From positions 21,944,968 to 22,008,967 of the forward strand of contig NC_036456.1 of the NCBI RefSeq assembly GCF_002775205.1: a stretch of DNA of 64,000 nucleotides. Direction: 5' to 3'. Origin of the DNA: Xiphophorus maculatus. Lineage: Eukaryota; Chordata; Actinopteri; Cyprinodontiformes; Poeciliidae. Shown here in pieces: positions 34,401 through 46,100 of the stretch. The position numbers were made by a program, and so were the translations under genes. Below the pieces are notes generated by a model. It was not told where the DNA came from, made no database searches, and was given only the letters and a program-made list of their open reading frames with translations. The first letter of the stretch is position 1. Each line of letters opens with the position of its first letter.

Positions 34401-34639
34401 GTTTGGGTTTGTTTTTCCTACTTTTTTTACTTTAACTTTACAGCAGATCTCGGGTGTTTACAGTCTGAGCTGGTGTCTCTCACCGTCAGGTCCACGCCAG
34501 GTCCCCACGCGCTCCGGTTCACGGGCAGCGCGTGACCTTCCGTCAGGATCACGGTTCTGATGGAGTTCAGGCGGACGCGCGCGTCCACGCGGAGGAGCGC
34601 GGCCCCGACGCCAAACATCAGCACCAACTGGAGGCTCAT
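31401..34639 (-). CDS. dkk2: dkk2: Dickkopf-related Wnt modulator
   Basis: Secreted ligand of LRP5/6 and Kremen that modulates canonical Wnt signalling. Four coding exons on the minus strand: 34484-34639, 33012-33168, 32800-32931 and 31401-31783; phases 0, 1, 1; 275 residues (human 259). The start at 34639 gives a hydrophobic leader ([14 protein letters not shown]) and then RVRLNSIR, equivalent to human RAKLNSIK. Exon 2 carries the first cysteine domain ([33 protein letters not shown]). Exon 3 is the variable basic linker ([18 protein letters not shown]). Exon 4 is the second, colipase-like domain ([45 protein letters not shown]) ending ARLHVC-like as TRLHVCQRK. About 45 extra residues sit before that last cysteine. 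DKK2 is preferred to other Dickkopfs by these motifs and by synteny with gimd1 and aimp1. Confidence 0.93.
33169..34483 (-). other. dkk2 intron 1
   Basis: AT-rich, with standard splice ends (GTGAGAG donor, TGTGCAG acceptor). No nested gene or recognisable element seen. Introns 2 and 3 (32932-33011 and 31784-32799) are short. Intron 3 has a TCGTTGGGTCGT short tandem patch near 32206-32240. Confidence 0.6.
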
Positions 34640-34802
34640 CGCTGCGGGACGCAGATTTATCTCCAGGTCTAAAATCACAGAAACTTTAACAATAAATGAT
34701 AACAACAGACGCACCTGCGGCGCGTGCGGGTCAGTAACACAAACACACCTGTAGCTGCGGGTGGAAGATGCTCCGGTTCGCCCAGGTGAGGCAACCTGGT
34801 CC

Positions 34803-34809
34803 ATTTATA
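34803..34809 (-). promoter_or_regulatory. dkk2 TATA box
   Basis: TATAAAT on the minus strand in the context CTATAAATGG, 164 nt upstream of the dkk2 ATG. It sits next to a GC-rich, CpG-containing stretch (34810-34870). A start about 25-30 nt downstream would give a 5' UTR of roughly 135 nt. Confidence 0.55.
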
Positions 34810-34870
34810 GGCTGACCCGGTCCGCCCCGCAACCCGCCCCGCCACACCTCCCGCGCATCGATACCCGCAG

Positions 34871-35734
34871 CCATCGCTGCAGATGGACATGTTTGGATTA
34901 GGACGTTTTGGTTTAACTCCAGTTGCACTGAAAAACAGAGAATGTAGCTACAACTTATTAAAAAATGTTTGTTTGTTACATGTAATGAAGTTTAACAAAC
35001 TGAATTTATTCACTAAACATGACAACTTGATAAACTTATTTTGATAAACTTCATTTGATTATTTGTAGCGAATTAACTTAATTTTTTAAAAGATCACCTG
35101 TTTTCTTTTTTCAGTGTGGATGAAACAGGAAACAGGAAACAGAATAATGAAAAGGTCAGAGTTTAATTCAGAATAAAAGTGAGTTTTAATAATAAAACTT
35201 TACATTAAATTTCACTGTCTTTACAAACACATTGACAGTAATCCAGCATGTAACTAATTCATAAAAGTAACTTTGACTGAAATAACAGAATCAGTAATAA
35301 AACGTATTTATTATGTTCAAAGTTATGCTTTTTATGCAAAAAGTGTCATTAGATTCAAATTTTAGCTTCAAATAAACTGTAAATAAAGAATCTGTGTATT
35401 ATTTTTTATTGAATGTCCGTTAATAACACTGTACATGTCTTACACTACAAATAAGCAGCTAATGTTGCTAAATTATTGAATAAATCAACATATGAGCCCA
35501 ATAAGATATTTATAGTGTTCAGTCTGTTATTCAACCATCAGATTGATGCAAAGTGTTTCAGAAGCTCTGATCGTTCATGTGACTCATTTACAAATGTGAT
35601 CACTGACATTAGCGTTAGCAACATAGTTAGCATTGAGATGCTAACTTGAATAAAGGCTAACTCCTTTTAGCACAACTTCAATACAACAGTAGTGTTTTCC
35701 AGCGTCCAATCAGATCGCTTAGAAGCAGAAATTA
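34871..35734. other. dkk2 upstream intergenic DNA
   Basis: AT-rich, no gene recognised. It may hold dkk2 regulatory sequence but no motif stands out. Confidence 0.4.
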
Positions 35735-36280
35735 ACCCCCAGTTTGCCAATCAAACAGCTGCAGCTGATCCAGAATGCTGCTGCTGGCGTTCTGACTAAA
35801 ACCAGGAAGATAGAGCACATAACACCAGTTTTAAAGTCCCTCCACTGGCTCCCTGTAGCTCAAAGAATAGACTTTAAAATACTGTTGTTAGTTTATAAAT
35901 CACTGAACGGCTTAGCACCACAATACATTAAAGATCTGCTGTTGTTGTATCAACCTTCCAGACCTCTCAGGTTCTGGTTCTGGTTCTGCTCTGCATCCCC
36001 AGAACCAGAACCAAACGAGGAGAAGCAGCTTTCAGCATCTATGCACCACAAATCTGGAACAAACTTCCAGAAAACTGTAAAACAGCTGAAACACTGACTT
36101 CCTTTAAATCTCAACTAAAAGCCCACCTGTTTAGAATTGTATTTGAAATGTAATCAATTACAAATTTATGGATGGAACTTGACTTAATGATTGATTCTAT
36201 ATTGCATTGTGATTCTGTGTTTGTAATGATGTAAAGCACTTTGAAATGCCTTGCTGCTGAAATGTGCTATACAAATAAAA

Positions 36281-36313
<33 letters not shown>
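35735..36313 (+). mobile_element. L2/CR1-like LINE 3' fragment
   Basis: The reading frame LQLIQNAAAGVLTKTRK ... ITPVLKSLHWLPVAQRI ... DFKILLLVYKSLNGLAP is the conserved region after the reverse-transcriptase domain of L2-clade LINEs. A frameshift near 35975 breaks it. The next frame continues as a relic, followed by a 3' UTR (AAAGCACTTTGAAATGCC, CTATACAAATAAAATTTG) and a GATT microsatellite tail. 5'-truncated and dead. Confidence 0.85.
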
Positions 36314-36487
36314 GAGAAGCGGATTCATCTTCTGTTGATGGTTTTTGGTTGATGTGCGTCAGATTTATGGCTGTACTAGAAACACGAGAGTATGATGGTT
36401 CCGCCCAGAACCTTTGTAACAAACAATCAAGAAAAACTTCAAAAATATGATTAATTGGCCAAAAATGTTAACAAATTAAAATCTATG

Positions 36488-36563
<76 letters not shown>

Positions 36564-37025
36564 TCTTTGATGATATTTGACTTAACTCGACATATTGTCA
36601 GAAATGTCACTAGTTGATCAGTTGCATCTCTTTATGTTGGCCTAATCCAAGTAAAATTTATAGGCACCAGAAATGTTTATATTTTTTGTCCATTTGAGTG
36701 AAAAACAAAAATATGTCAGGCTTCAAACAGAGAGCAGAGAAATAGTTGGTGTGAATCCTAACTGGGTCATCAGTTATTTAAAAACAACACAACAGATGAA
36801 AGGTTTTGTTTGAAGCGTATTTTTAGAACGTTTCCATCTTTATGTGAAAGGCGACTCTGTAAACGGCCGAGTCCTTTCTGTCTGTGACCTTTATGACAAA
36901 CATTTAACATTTCCACCAACGACGCCCACGACACCTGCAGCTGCTGTCACTGAGTCCGAGGCGCAGAGACTGATCACAGATAAGATAATGAGCTGGAAAA
37001 ACCAAACCGCAACGGGCCTTTACTG

Positions 37026-37100
<75 letters not shown>

Positions 37101-37117
37101 CACACACACGCACACAC

Positions 37118-37174
<57 letters not shown>

Positions 37175-37947
37175 AACATTTCCTGTTTCAGAAATATTAA
37201 AAACAACAGCTGCTTTCCACAGACGTGAGAATCTGAACATCTGGATGAAAAACTCGCTGATTCTTTGTTCCAGTCTGAAGCTGAACGTCTCTGATCAGTT
37301 TTCAAATCTGAATTTAAGCCTGGACTTTGACTGGACCACTCACATCGTAGTTTTCTGGTGTTTGGGTCATTGTCCTGATGAATTTACAGCAAAGTATTAG
37401 AATATTATTGATTTAAAGCAAATTCAGCGTTAAAATTAAGGTTTGTTTTTTCAAAGTTGTGTTGCTATGGTAACTAATGTTTGCGGTAACATAAAACATT
37501 TTTGTCGTCGCCTCCATGTGGAGGAACTTATTCATTACCCTGAACTCTGCACCGGTAAGGTGAAACATGGTGGTGGCAGCATCATCCTGTGGAGAGAAAG
37601 AGAGTCTGGATGGAGCAAACAAACAAAACAAAACAAAACAACAAAACAAAACAACAAAACAAAACAAAGCAAAACAACAAAACAAAACAAAACAACAAAA
37701 CAAAACAACAAAACAAAACAAAGCAAAACAAAACAACAAAACAAAACAAAACACAACAACAAAACAAAACAACAAAACAAAACAAAACAAAACAAAACAA
37801 AACAAATCGATCCGTTTAGAAAACCTGCTGGATGTGAAAAAGAGCTGAAAATGTAAGAATAGATGTTATATCTGTATTTTTATATAAAATCTGTTTCTAG
37901 ATGTGATTCTTTAGTGAATTTATCTTAATAGTGAAACGTTGAACAGT
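36314..37947. repeat. Microsatellite-rich intergenic stretch
   Basis: CAGA tetranucleotides at 36488-36563, a long interrupted CA/TG repeat at 37029-37172 and an AAAAC/AACAA pentamer-type array at 37617-37806. Near 37560-37600, GTGAAACATGGTGGTGGCAG could encode VKHGGGS, a Tc1-transposase-like fragment, and 37318-37380 resembles another old DNA-transposon relic. No host gene is seen. The long open frames here are microsatellite translations. Confidence 0.7.
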
Positions 37948-38491
37948 TTAACCCTAACCCTGTTATGTTTGTTTCTGAGGTACAGCAACAACGTTCAGGG
38001 TCAAATTGACCCGCTGATTAAAATCAAGATAAATTGAATCATGCAGAGATTATTTATGTTTCCTCCATTTCTGCTGAGTGTCACTCAGTGTGGGTGGAGT
38101 TTGTCCACAGGAACAGAAAAGATTCCCGTCAAACGTTGTGTGAAAACTTTCTGCTTTCTCGCAGTTTCCTAGTGAAGCAAAGAGATTAGTGAGAAAGTGG
38201 GCTTGTGTGTGTGTGGTATGTTATGTTTGTGTGTGTGGTGAAATATGGTTCATAGCTTTTGCACTTTAACTTGACCGCCGGGTCAAATTGACCCGAACAG
38301 CATCTATGTAAAAAGTAGGTCCAGTTGTTGGTACAAATGTGTAAAATGAATAAATTTTCAATTTATATGTAGAGTACAACTATTAAGACAAATAGAAAAA
38401 GTTTCATGCAAAAAATATACTTCCAACTATTTAAAAAAATGTTAAACTTTAAAACGGGTCAATTTGACCCGGAACATAACAGGAGGTTTAA
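37948..38491. mobile_element. piggyBac-like MITE with TTAA ends
   Basis: 544 bp including TTAA at both ends (37948-37951 and 38488-38491). Inverted ends share CCTGTTATGTT. Three near-palindromes GGGTCAAATTGACCC lie at 37998-38012, 38280-38294 and 38456-38470. There is no transposase. The TTAA duplication fits piggyBac-type transposition; family assignment is inferred. Confidence 0.65.
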
Positions 38492-40174
38492 CTGCGGCGT
38501 TCAGATGTGGAAACAGATGGGCAACAGCGCCGCGCTGTGGATTTTCCCTGCAACTGCAGGAACAAAAAGGTTAAAGAGCGACAGACAAAAATGTCAATAA
38601 AATATTAAAAGTCATTCTTAACATCAAACTAAAAAACCATAGAAAACTATATATGTGATTTATTTAATTTTAATAAATGTTTAATTTACTCAGTTTGTAT
38701 CAAAGGCTAAAAAAATAATTGTTAAATATTTATAAAAAAATACACAAAAAGTAAAAATACTTTTTTTAAAAATAGAAAATAGTAAATTAGTGGAGTGAAA
38801 ACCACAGTTTGACTTTTATTTCAAGTCAAATCGGAGTTTAATGTTTAATTTAACCACAAAGTAAAAATCTCTAATGAAATAAGATATTTTTACCACTTTA
38901 CAGAGTTTATTAGTCTTTTCACAGTAACAACAACATGGATGACTGAGATAAAAAAAATACAAAAAATACAAAAAATACAACTATCCCAGTACCATAGAAA
39001 AATAGACATTTAAAAAATGGAGTAAAAGCTAAAAGGCAGATAACAAAATAAAACAGTTCAGTGATTAATGAGAAGAAACAAGTTTTTAAAAAGCTCTTCC
39101 TGGTTTTACAGCCAACTTTGGATTTTAAAAGCATTTCTACTAAATAAACAGATTGAACTTTAAATTATGTTGTTTTACTTTATTTATACAGGGAAATCAG
39201 TTTCTATAGAGCAAAAATTACTGAGAATTACTGAGATTTTATGCATTTATAGGGTTTTTAAAAGATGGAAACACATCAAGTTTAACTCCTACTTTTAAAA
39301 GAGAATAGAATATAGAATATTCTTTCTTGATCCAAAGGGGAAATTATTATATGTTGAGAGCTACTCCATGTTAAATATTGGTACATACAAATATAACAAT
39401 ACACAATATAAAAGTTATTAAAATATATACATATATAGGCATAAATGTGATATTGTAAGTGATTTAAATATAAATGCTAACTATAAAATAAACCAATAAA
39501 ATAAATGAATAATTAGAATGCACATGGAAAATATAACAATCTATAAATAAAAATGTAAATATAAATAAATATAAATAAATGAGACTGAGTCGGGCATCGT
39601 CTTGACGGCTGCAGGCAGGAATCACTGCGGTACATTTTGGCTGGTTTTCTTCTCTGCTGTTTAGCTGGAGGAGAAAACAGTTAATTATTTATTGTTTTGG
39701 TTGTTGAATCAGTTTTCTCACTTCTGCTTTAGTGTTTTTTTTCTCGGCGTGTTAAACTGTTTGTCTGGATGTGATGGTCAAACCGGAGAACCTGGAGAGA
39801 ACGGCTCATCAAAAGGGAACAGCTCTGAGCCAAAGCCAGGTAACGGGACCCGGTTCTGGTTCCGGTAAGAACCTTCGGTCTTCAGAAGGTTAGAAAATAA
39901 GGCAGAAATGATCCTGAGTAGAAAAGCCAAACCAGTACAGACTCCCCTAAGAGCAATGTAGAAAGACGAACTAACCTGTCACCAATGGTTTCTGGATGGT
40001 CGGAATAAAGAGGCAACAGAATCACAATAAGGGCAAATCAGAGACCAGTGAAGCTGTTGGATGTTTTCTGGGTGTGACTGTCAAACCGGAGCGCCCGGAG
40101 AAAATCTAGCAGTTCTGAAGTGAAAATAACTCGACCTTCAAGCTACGGAGGAACGTTTCGTCCCTCTCCTCTGC
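38492..40174. other. Intergenic DNA with repeat relics
   Basis: AT-rich. GAATAGAATATAGAATATTC followed by CCAAAGGGGAAATTATTA at 39301-39350 resembles a dispersed fish retroelement tail. TCAAACCGGAGAACCTGGAG at 39779 and a diverged copy at 40080 look like fragments of another dispersed repeat. No gene seen. Confidence 0.4.
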
Positions 40175-41680
40175 TCAGAAGAGGAAACTCCACCATGACG
40201 GTCTGTGGGACGGCGGCGTTCTCGTCATCCTCCTGGAGGAGAGTACTGGGTCACATCTGCACTCATTGCTTGAGTACACAGAATCGGCCTTGGAGCTCGG
40301 ACGTTTGCCTATTAGCCTCGGTATGACGGCTCTCTGCCTCAGCTGGCTGTCGGACTCTGATGAATCCTCAGCAGACGTTTTGTTTCCAGGCCTGTCTTCA
40401 GCTGTGGCCTCTGAACTAGACCTCGACTCGTTCTCCAAATTGTACCAAGCAATTGGAAACATTCCTGTTGGTTTCCTATTCTGGATGGGATGGGTTGAAA
40501 CGAATGACTCTTCAGTGTCGTCATAATATGAATCACTGGGAGAGTCACTTGAAGAGTCCCCTGACTTCCTGGATTTGGGGGAGTTTCCTGCTACATTCGT
40601 AGGACTTTCTGTTGCTGTGGCTTCAGAAGCAGCCTGCAGTTCCTTCAAATATCCCTCAATGTCTGGCTGGAAGGTTTTGTATTCCTTCTGGAGAGAAGTG
40701 ATTTTAGCCCTGAAATAATTCAAGCGTCTGGTCAGCTTATCTCTTTCCCTTTTCTCTGCTGAAAACGAGGAAAACATAGATTTGGTCCCAAGCTTCGTGT
40801 TGAATTTCAATTCCTCGATCTTCTTCAGACGAGCAGCCTGGGTCTGCTGCAGACCCTGGACCTTCCTCTCCAACTCCTCGAAGGAAACCTCCCAGCCGGT
40901 CTGATCCGAAAGCCTTTGCGACAACACCAGGATTTCTAGCTCCAACTCCCCGTTGAGGACGTTGAGCCGCCGTTTCTCGTCGACTGCGCAGAGAAACTGA
41001 TATTTCAGCATCGGCACGTTGATCGTCTGTTGGCTCAGTGATTTGAGCATGCAGTCCAGTTTCTGGTTCTTTTTGATTGCTTCCATCCTGCTTTCATCAT
41101 CTGAGCTGAATTTCTTCTTTACGGTGACCAAGTTGTACATTTTTAGTTTCTGCCTGATCTCTCTAAAGTAGTTGTCTTGAATCACCATCATCTCTTTGTT
41201 TTCTCTCTCTTTCGCTGTGAATTCTTCAAACAGCTTCGTTTGTTGAACAAGCTGTCTTGACAAGACGCCGACATTTTTCCTCAACTCCTTGTTAAGAATG
41301 ATCAGCCTTTCCTGACGCTGTTGGGCTCCGTGGTTCAAAGACTTCATCATTGGTTCCTCAATTAGTTGCTCATTCGTGGTTTTCAACACTTCGAAAAGCA
41401 TCGCCCTCCTTTTGCATAAACTGTCCAGTTTTTGTTCCTCGTCAGCCCAGATGTCAAACTCCAGGTTCAGCTTGTAGAGCCGCTTCTCGCATTCTTTGAA
41501 AAACGCCCTCTCATCTTTCTCCAGTCTCTTCCGATTTTGATAGCGGCTTCTGCTATCCGAGGCGTTCTCCAGATTTGAGTTGATTTTCAACAGCTTGTTG
41601 ATCGCCTTGTTGTTCTTCTTGCGTACTTTCTCAGCGTTGTAAAAAGCAGCTCCTGCTTTCTGCTTCTCAACTTTGTACAT
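40175..41680 (-). CDS. Unidentified intronless coiled-coil protein (501 aa)
   Basis: A single uninterrupted frame of 501 codons, far longer than chance in this composition, starting MYKVEKQKAGAAFYNAEKV. Residues 1 to about 350 are rich in Lys, Glu, Leu and Gln with heptad spacing, predicting long coiled coils broken near residues 115-125 and 190-200. After about 360 the chain becomes Ser-, Asp- and Glu-rich and disordered (SGDSSSDSPSDSYYDD) and ends TPPSHRPSWWSFLF. There is no signal peptide, membrane segment or catalytic motif. In-frame codons continue a little upstream of the ATG to a possible acceptor (TTTAAG), so a 5' exon is possible; otherwise it may be a retrogene. CRE-like sites lie 119-171 nt upstream. 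It resembles axonemal or centrosomal coiled-coil proteins only in general character; I do not assign a family. Confidence 0.7.
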   Translation of the reverse strand: MYKVEKQKAGAAFYNAEKVRKKNNKAINKLLKINSNLENASDSRSRYQNRKRLEKDERAFFKECEKRLYKLNLEFDIWADEEQKLDSLCKRRAMLFEVLKTTNEQLIEEPMMKSLNHGAQQRQERLIILNKELRKNVGVLSRQLVQQTKLFEEFTAKERENKEMMVIQDNYFREIRQKLKMYNLVTVKKKFSSDDESRMEAIKKNQKLDCMLKSLSQQTINVPMLKYQFLCAVDEKRRLNVLNGELELEILVLSQRLSDQTGWEVSFEELERKVQGLQQTQAARLKKIEELKFNTKLGTKSMFSSFSAEKRERDKLTRRLNYFRAKITSLQKEYKTFQPDIEGYLKELQAASEATATESPTNVAGNSPKSRKSGDSSSDSPSDSYYDDTEESFVSTHPIQNRKPTGMFPIAWYNLENESRSSSEATAEDRPGNKTSAEDSSESDSQLRQRAVIPRLIGKRPSSKADSVYSSNECRCDPVLSSRRMTRTPPSHRPSWWSFLF

Positions 41681-41798
41681 TTTCAGGTTTTTCCTCGCAG
41701 CTTAAAGCCAAAAGTGTCAGAGCAAAACGTAACGCAGGTCAGACAGCTTCCAGGTCCCCAGCGAAATGGAGACTCAGACAGAGGCTGTGTCATCAAGA

Positions 41799-41851
41799 GA
41801 CGTCACTGATGACATCATCAGGCTGTGTGTGACGTCATCGGTGTGATGTCA
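41799..41851 (-). promoter_or_regulatory. Cluster of CRE/ATF-like sites
   Basis: Within 53 bp: GACGTCAC at 41799, TGATGACATCATCA at 41807-41820, a perfect TGACGTCA at 41830-41837 and TGATGTCA at 41844-41851. The position 119-171 nt upstream of the coiled-coil ATG suggests a proximal promoter responsive to CREB/CREM/ATF factors. Confidence 0.5.
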
Positions 41852-42879
41852 CGCCCTCCCAGCAGGGTTCTTTTTCGATGATGATAAATTGTCCCAGAAG
41901 TTACTGCGATAAACGATAACCATCTAATATAATGGCTTAATAATGCAAGAACAAATTCACAAAGACATTTTCAGTCCAAATTTTGTACCTCAAGCGAGAA
42001 ACTGTGAAAAGGTATGAGAATAAAAAAATCCCTTGAATAAACTTTAAATTTGAAGGTTTATTGACGCACAAACCCTTCAACTGGTGACTGGCAGAGGAAG
42101 TTCATGTAGCAGCAACATGTCCGCCCTGCAGATGAAAGCTACATTAGAGAAGCTAATTCACTAGTTCAGCAGTGAATATCACTGATGTTTATCTTCATTT
42201 TACCAGGTGAGTGGCGTTCTCAAAAACTGTGACCAGGTAATAGTCATGTACTTATATAGTAGGTAAGTTACCTGCCTACCAACATGGCTGTCAGTGACTG
42301 TGTGACGTCCGCGTTGCTCTAATGGGAACCAGTGTTTTCAGGAACAAGTAATCCAACGCATTACTGTACAAATCCAGTAATCAGATTAAAGTTACTTTTC
42401 CAAATCACTGTGTTACTATTTGCTTTTGTAATTTAATTTAATTGCTCCATATTAAAAACATAATCATTTGCAAAGTAAACATACATTTTTATCAACTCCA
42501 GACTCTGGTGTTTTCGTTAAGCTTTCGTTCAATAATACAAAACCGGAAATAGAATAGTCTTTTCAAAAATAAAAGCATTAAACCTAAAACCGGAAGTTAA
42601 TTATACATAAATCAGATAAAACGCAGTAAAGGCGATAAGCGCCTAGAAGGAATACAAACAAACAAATAACTTAATATAAAGGTTATTTATAATTATCATC
42701 GGTCTCCTCTGATTAATTGTATAAAATAGTAAATATTTAAACTGCACATTTGGCTGTTAGTTATACCTTTTTAAATTATTTTTTATTTTACATTAGATGT
42801 GTGGTTTTATACAGGTTATAAGCGGGTCGCTGCTGCTGGGCTTGTTTTCATCGAGTTGGTTGCTTGTTATTCTGTTGAG
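41852..42879. other. Intergenic DNA before the CpG-rich promoter
   Basis: AT-rich. The part around 42340-42430 (AAGTAATCCAACGCATTACT, CAGTAATCAGATTAAAGTTA) matches the style of an abundant fish dispersed repeat. No gene seen. Confidence 0.4.
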
Positions 42880-43199
42880 ATCTGGCAACGCGCGGCTCAG
42901 CGGAACCGCAGAACCGCGGAGTGAGGAACCAACCGAGGCTCCAACGGCACGAATTCATTCACCGACTTCCGTTTTTTTCCGGCCCGGTCGACATTTCGTA
43001 ACCGTGTTCTGGAGCCGAAACCCGAACCGGAGAAGACGGAGCGCGGATGCGGCGGCGTGAGGAAATGTAACGGCGCTTCCGTGACGTCGGAGCGGCAGCT
43101 CCAGCCGCGGCGGCCCGCTGTCCGCCGCGGCCTGTCCGCCGCAGGAAGCGCTCTGCCCGGGTGTGAAGACCGGAGCGCAGCGCTGCCTCTGAATGTTAC
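42880..43199 (+). promoter_or_regulatory. CpG-rich promoter and first exon candidate
   Basis: A sharply GC- and CpG-rich block of about 320 bp in AT-rich surroundings, with a near-CRE (GTGACGTC at 43080), ending in a strong donor (GTTAC|GTGAGT at 43199). It contains the minimal start-stop ATGTAA near 43065 and, just before the donor, ATGTTAC. Probably the promoter and 5' exon of a plus-strand transcript. Confidence 0.55.
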
Positions 43200-46100
43200 G
43201 TGAGTCCCGCTTTTATTTTTACTTGAGGTTTATTTTCCGCTGTTTGGTGTCAGTTTGCGGTTTGCTGCTCTGTAACTGTTACCGCTGTTTGTCACAGCGA
43301 CTCTTTCTCACATCATTATTAGACTTTAAGCTCTTCTGGCTCACAGACAGTCGGTCTGTGTTCCTTCAAGATCATCTTGTTTTGACATTAAAAACTTATT
43401 CCTTGTATATTTTTAATGTGTTTCTGGTTTATTCAAATTAAAAAATATTCTATTCATCACTGAGGGAAATTAAATGTGATACGCCTTGAAAAACCGGTGT
43501 GGTAGCAGTCAGTGTTCCAATGAATTAGAAAAAGCCTCTGACTGAAGAATGTTGCTGTATGACCGTCTCATGACAGGCTAACAGCAGAGGCCATGTTCCA
43601 CAGTAACATGTCAAGGTTGACACCATCAGTTGTTGGTAAGCACAGCTGATCCACTTCCTTTGCTTCTGCCGCCTCTTTTTAAAGGAATCCCTCATTAGTT
43701 GTAACAATATGTTTTAGAAACAGATATTGCAAATTAAGTACAATAAGGCAAAAAAAAGGCTTCCTGATTTTCATTTTGTTATATTGTTGCCATGCTGTTT
43801 GCACTGCAATGCATCCTGGGTAGATAGCATATGCTATGTGCTAAGGCGCTAGCTTAGTCCATCCAGAACAATAATTTTTGCACATTCTGTAGCGCTCACA
43901 CTTTTCAATTTGAACCAAAGCGTGTTGAGATAGAAATCAATGTATAAATGAGAAGAACAAATGAAAACGAGGAGAACCAAACGGATGACGAAACAGGTGC
44001 TGCTTGGAAATGCTAACCTGAAATGTTTATGGTTAGCATTGGGATCAAAACATTTTCTCAATTATATTAGAATGATGCTACAAAACTAAAAGATTCTTCA
44101 CTCACTTTAAACATCCACTGTTGTGATTTTGCGTTAGCCTCTGCTAACGGTGTTAGCCTCTGCTAATGGTGTTAGCCTCTGCCAACGGTGTTAGCTCCTG
44201 CCAATGGCGTTAGTTCTAGCTAACATAGAAAACTTTAGCTTACAAGCAAATCATATTTATTTGTTTCAAGATGTATTTGCTGTGTAATAGTTCATTTTGA
44301 GGCAGTTTTCCTCAGTCCAGATGTTTTGTGGGCTGACCTCGTTAGCCTAAATGTCCTTAATGTCTGAACGTTTGTTTATCGCCTTGAGTCCATCCATCAG
44401 CCTGGGATGCATCTGAAAAAATAGTGACCTCCATAGCTGAAAAATATAACAATATAACATTGTTGAAGTAATTATGAGTTTTTACATATAACACAAAGTA
44501 CAACGTTTAGGTTAATAGCTTCGTTAGGCTAGTCGCAGGCTTTTGTTTGACAGGAACACATGGCTAATTAATATCACCGCTGAACATTTGGAGAAAATGT
44601 AAAATGGAGAAGATTCGTAACTTTGACTGTAAATGTTACAAGAGAATTAAAGAGGATTCTTGCAAATTGATTTTTAGCAGCATGAGAATAATTAGACCTT
44701 TTGAAGCTAACAGGCGTAAATCCTTACGACAACATTCACCGTAAAGATACCGGAGAAAAGAAAACTTAAATGATCCAAGGCATTCGTGTCTGCAGGAATA
44801 CTGCAGAACTTGATCACGATGCATTGAGCTAAATGAGTTTTTGTGAAATCTGTTGAAGCCTCAATGAAATAATTATTTACGTCGGGTTTCCTTTGGGCTG
44901 AAGGAAGACATTGTCCAACATGTTCAATTCAATTTAGTTTATTTCTATAACACTAATTCACAGCAAATATACTCTGAAAGCACTTAAAAATAATTTCAGT
45001 GTTCATCTTTTTCACGAATGAGGGAAGAAGGGAGCAGGAGATTGACAGGCGGATTGGTGCAGCGTCTGCTGTCAAGCGGCGCTGTACCGGTCCGTCGTGG
45101 TGAAGAGAGAGCTGAGCCAAAAAGTGAAGCTCTCGATTTACCGGTCGATCTACGTTCCCACCCTCATCTATGGTCATGAGCTTTGGGTCATGACCGAAAG
45201 AACGAGATCGTGGATACAAGCGGCCGAAATGGGTTTTTCTCCGTAGGGTGGCTGGGCTCTCCCTTAGAGAGAGAAGCTCAGTCATCATGGAGGGACTCAG
45301 AGTAGAGCTGTTGCTCCTTCACATCGAGAGGAGCCAGTTGAGGGGCATCTGGTCAGGATGCCTCCTGGACGCCTCCCTGGTGAGGAGTTCAGGTCCCACC
45401 GGGAGGAGGGGAAAACCCAGGACACGCTGGAGGGACGATGTTCCTCTGCTGGCCTGGGAACGACTTGGGATTCACAGGGAGGATCTGGAACAAGAGGCTG
45501 GAGGGAAGACTGGGCCTCCCTTCTGAAGCTGCTACCCCGACCCGACCCCGGATAAGAGGAAGAAAAGGGATGGATGGATGGATGGACAGTTCAATCACAC
45601 ATATTCCGAACAGTATGCTCAATTATTTAAAGTAGATTAAAAAGTATTTGTAAACACTAAAGTTTGTATTTCTACCCATATTTGGACTCTATTGATTTCA
45701 ATTCATTTTAAGTGCATTTATTAGCAGTTTAATCCTTTTCTTAATCCAAACCACTAACCCTGGAAAAGTAAAGTTTGCTGCGACATTACCAGGCCTTCGG
45801 ACTCACCGGTCTGCAGAAGGTTAGTGAATGTACTGCTAAAGGTTCTGAACAGGCAACACAAACAAGAATACACACACACACTCACACACACTTTGTCCAA
45901 CTGCTAGCTCTGTGCCAGCAGTGAGTCAGAGGCAGCAACCAGGATCACACAAAGAGTCTGTGTTGATTTAGAGACAACGCCCTCCTGTGAGCAGACCAAA
46001 CACACCTCAGTCTCAGCGGAGACGGACGCGGCGCCGCCGCTGTTGACACAGTAGCTGGATTCCAAGGCCGGGGAGAAGAGGCACAGGGTTTCCTGAAACC

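Noticed and set aside
36844-37856. Frames rich in Thr-His, Cys-Val and Lys-Gln-Asn-Thr repeats
   Set aside because: Translations of the CA and AAAAC microsatellites in several frames and both strands.
45248-45635. Open frames of 65-92 codons as host genes
   Set aside because: They are the decayed C-terminal part of a LINE, ending in its TGGA tail.
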